Shown here: positions 6,742 to 8,588 of the stretch, piece by piece | Layout: every line of letters begins with the position of its first letter | Position numbering within the stretch: the stretch's first letter is position 1 | Assembly (NCBI GenBank): GCA_958425285.1 | Contig: CATZVV010000062.1 | Span: forward strand, 1 to 8,588 | DNA from: an uncultured Lachnoclostridium sp. | GTDB lineage: Bacteria > Bacillota > Clostridia > Lachnospirales > Lachnospiraceae | Length of the DNA: 8,588 nucleotides | Reading direction: 5' to 3' | The notes under the pieces: model-generated | Told to the model about the DNA's origin: nothing | Databases searched by the model: none | What the model saw: the letters and a program-made list of their open reading frames with translations, nothing else | Program-made: the position numbers and the translations under genes

Positions 6742-8268
6742 ATGGAGAGTAAAGTGAAAGAACGCAAACAGTTAAAAGCAGGTGTAATTTTATCGTATGG
6801 AAATGTGTTGCTGCATAATATTATTTCTATTATTTATACCCCTGTTATGCTGAGAATTTTAGGAAAAAGTGAATATGGGTTATACCAATTGGTTTTTTCT
6901 GTAGTAAGTTATTTGGGACTGTTGAATTTTGGATTTGGCAGCACTTATGTGCGATTTCATGCCAAACATCAGGTAGAAAATGATGAAGATGGAATTGCCA
7001 GGCTGAATGGTATGTTTATGACAATTTTTCTTGTGTTAGGATTAATCAGTCTTTTGGCTGGAAGTGTGCTTGTGGTTTGCGTGGAAGATATTTTTCATCA
7101 AAGTCTCACTTCCAGTGAGATTCAGACAGCAAGAATTTTAATGGTTCTTATGGTATTTAATTTGGCAATTTCATTTCCAATTAGTGTATTTGATTCATTT
7201 ATAACGGCAAAGGAACAGTACTTTTTTCAGCGTATGATAACGGTTTTACAAACAATTTTAAATCCGTTTTTGACATTACCGCTTTTACTGCTTGGCTATA
7301 AATCGGTCAGTCTTGTTGTAATTACGACACTGCTAACGGCGGCAAAACTTATTATGAATATGTGGTTTTGTTTTCGAAAACTGCATATGAAATTTGATTT
7401 CAGGCATTTTAATCTAAGGTATTTAAAGGAGATATGGGTATTTTCCTTTTACATTTTTTTAAATATGATTGTGGATCAGATTAACTGGAGTGTTGACAAA
7501 TTTTTGATTGGAAAAATGATTGGAACGGTAGCTGTTGCGGTATATTCTATTGGAGGGCAGATGAATACGTATTTTATGAACTTTTCTACTTCGATTTCAT
7601 CTGTTTTTATTCCACGTGTAAACCGGTTGGTTTCGGCAAAGCGGGGTGATCGTGAATTGACAGAATTGTTTACTAAAGTAGGTCGTATTCAGTTTTTGGT
7701 TTTATCTCTTGTACTGAGTGGATTTATCTTATTCGGTCAGTATTTTATAAGTGCTTGGGCCGGAGAGGGATATGAATCTGCTTATCTGATTTCCCTTGTT
7801 TTGATTATTCCGGTTACTGTACCGTTAATTCAGAACATCGGAGTGGAGATACAGAGGGCGAAAAATCTGCATAAATTTCGTTCTGTCGTTTATTTGCTTA
7901 TTGCATTCGGAAATATTTGTATCAGTGTCCCATTGATTCGTCTTTGGGGTGAATTTGGTGCAGCGGTCGGAACGGCTTGTTCTTTAATTGCAGGTAATAT
8001 TATTGTAATGAATATTTATTATCAGAAACGGGTAGGTTTGGATATGTTTTATTTTTGGAAACAAATTGCAAATATTCTTCCGGGTATGATCCTACCGGCA
8101 GCTGTTGGTATGTTATATCGGATTTTGGTTGGTCCGCTTAGTCTTATTACATTTTTGGTCGGGGTGGCCCTTTATATAATCGTTTTTTCTATTTCTATGT
8201 GGCTATTTGGAATGAATCAGGAGGAAAAAGTACTGGTACGCAGTATAATTCCTGGGATAAAGGAGTAA
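6742..8268 (+). CDS. Polysaccharide flippase, Wzx/PST family (MOP superfamily)
   Basis: Integral membrane protein of 508 residues, hydrophobic almost throughout, with about 12-14 predicted membrane segments. It opens with a short charged stretch, then GVILSYGNVLLHNIISIIYTP and LRILGKSEYGLYQL, the usual N-terminal signature of polysaccharide biosynthesis flippases. A later segment, VDQINWSVDKFLIGKMIG, is also typical of the family. Such proteins move undecaprenyl-diphosphate-linked repeat units across the cytoplasmic membrane for capsule, exopolysaccharide or teichuronic-type polymers. The ATG at 6742 has only a weak, close AGGA (6735-6738), and a GTG at 6754 is a less likely alternative. It follows the pyruvyl transferase by 22 bases, and its stop overlaps the ribosome binding site of the next gene. 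Family assignment is firm; the polymer it exports is unknown. Confidence 0.9.
   Translation: MESKVKERKQLKAGVILSYGNVLLHNIISIIYTPVMLRILGKSEYGLYQLVFSVVSYLGLLNFGFGSTYVRFHAKHQVENDEDGIARLNGMFMTIFLVLGLISLLAGSVLVVCVEDIFHQSLTSSEIQTARILMVLMVFNLAISFPISVFDSFITAKEQYFFQRMITVLQTILNPFLTLPLLLLGYKSVSLVVITTLLTAAKLIMNMWFCFRKLHMKFDFRHFNLRYLKEIWVFSFYIFLNMIVDQINWSVDKFLIGKMIGTVAVAVYSIGGQMNTYFMNFSTSISSVFIPRVNRLVSAKRGDRELTELFTKVGRIQFLVLSLVLSGFILFGQYFISAWAGEGYESAYLISLVLIIPVTVPLIQNIGVEIQRAKNLHKFRSVVYLLIAFGNICISVPLIRLWGEFGAAVGTACSLIAGNIIVMNIYYQKRVGLDMFYFWKQIANILPGMILPAAVGMLYRILVGPLSLITFLVGVALYIIVFSISMWLFGMNQEEKVLVRSIIPGIKE
8260..8265 (+). promoter_or_regulatory. AAGGAG ribosome binding site abutting the flippase stop
   Basis: AAGGAG ends directly before the TAA stop of the flippase (8266-8268), and the next ATG is at 8270, giving a four-base spacing and a one-base intergenic gap. 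This indicates translational coupling. Confidence 0.7.
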
Positions 8269-8269
8269 T

Positions 8270-8588
8270 ATGCAGAGTATTTTAGACTTTATTGGAAAGA
8301 AAAACTGTGTTGGCTGTAGTGCCTGTGTTAATATATGTCCAAAACATTGTCTGAAAATGGGACCGGATGAAGAGGGATTCCTATATCCCATTCTTGACGC
8401 AGAAAGATGTGTTAACTGTCAAAAGTGTTATCATGTTTGCCCGGAAAACAAATATGAGGTTTACGAAGGAGTACATGAGCCAAGTGTTTATGCGGCAAAG
8501 GCAAAAGGCAAGGTTCGTGAGGAAAGTTCATCGGGGGGGATTTTTTCTCTTTTGGCAGAGACTGTTCTAGCGGATGGAGGAGTTGTTT
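8270..8588 (+). CDS. Ferredoxin-domain / coenzyme F420 hydrogenase beta-subunit-like protein, 5' part only
   Basis: The frame is open from ATG 8270 to the window edge, giving the first 106 residues. Two 4Fe-4S motifs are plain: Cys13-16-19-23 (CVGCSACVNICP) and Cys47-50-53-57 (CVNCQKCYHVCP). They are followed by an SSSGGIF segment (86-92) that begins the FrhB/FdhB-type domain. Proteins of this build (COG1035 type) are several hundred residues long, so most of the gene lies outside the window. The family was named for methanogen F420-dependent hydrogenase subunits. Relatives in bacterial polysaccharide loci, often next to pyruvyl transferases, have no settled function, and F420 use should not be assumed. 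A redox step on a sugar or cofactor supply for the cluster is inference. The start is firm because AAGGAG precedes it closely and the Fe-S motifs begin 12 residues later. Confidence 0.88.
   Translation, partial: MQSILDFIGKKNCVGCSACVNICPKHCLKMGPDEEGFLYPILDAERCVNCQKCYHVCPENKYEVYEGVHEPSVYAAKAKGKVREESSSGGIFSLLAETVLADGGVV

Noticed and set aside
8367..8570. Plus-strand 67-codon frame near the right edge
   Set aside because: It overlaps in another frame the Fe-S protein whose eight motif cysteines are clear; the real frame starts at 8270 and is open to the edge.
1..8588. CRISPR arrays, insertion sequences, tRNA/rRNA genes, retroelements or a defence system
   Set aside because: On reading both strands I saw no repeated spacer units, transposase or reverse transcriptase motifs, cloverleaf-like sequences or defence domains; the space is filled by the genes listed.

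Overview
The window is densely coding. All supported genes lie on the + strand, with intergenic gaps from 1 to about 70 bases. AT-rich coding sequence, strong purine-rich Shine-Dalgarno sites and the gene families present point to a low-GC Gram-positive anaerobe, most likely a gut clostridium (Lachnospiraceae-like). That placement is inference from style and gene content, not from a marker gene.

Layout. Positions 1-1473 and 1501-3303 encode the two halves of a heterodimeric ABC exporter of the BmrCD/LmrCD/TM287-288 type. The first half lacks its N-terminus at the window edge. The ATPase motifs are degenerate in the complementary way expected for one catalytic and one non-catalytic ATP site. 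A sigma-A-like promoter overlaps the end of the second half. It would drive a cytoplasmic GH36 alpha-galactosidase (3372-5555) with all its catalytic residues in place.

The stop codon of the alpha-galactosidase overlaps the ribosome binding site of a polysaccharide pyruvyl transferase gene (5568-6719). That gene is interrupted by an in-frame TAA at codon 240 and is therefore a pseudogene, a phase- or strain-specific null allele, or a sequence error. Next come a Wzx/PST-family polysaccharide flippase (6742-8268) and the first 106 codons of a two-cluster ferredoxin / coenzyme F420 hydrogenase beta-subunit-like protein (8270 to the edge), which is translationally coupled to the flippase.

How it fits together. 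From 5568 onward this looks like part of a capsule or exopolysaccharide locus: a modifying transferase, a lipid-linked repeat-unit exporter, and an Fe-S/flavin-type protein often found with pyruvyl transferases in such loci. No glycosyltransferases are visible, so the cluster probably continues downstream. The alpha-galactosidase appears to be co-transcribed with it, while the ABC pair is probably an independent drug or lipid exporter. I see no RNA genes, CRISPR arrays, insertion sequences or convincing terminators. Most of the window is ordinary. The most notable points are the broken pyruvyl transferase, the F420-type protein next to it, and the joining of a sugar hydrolase to polysaccharide export genes.
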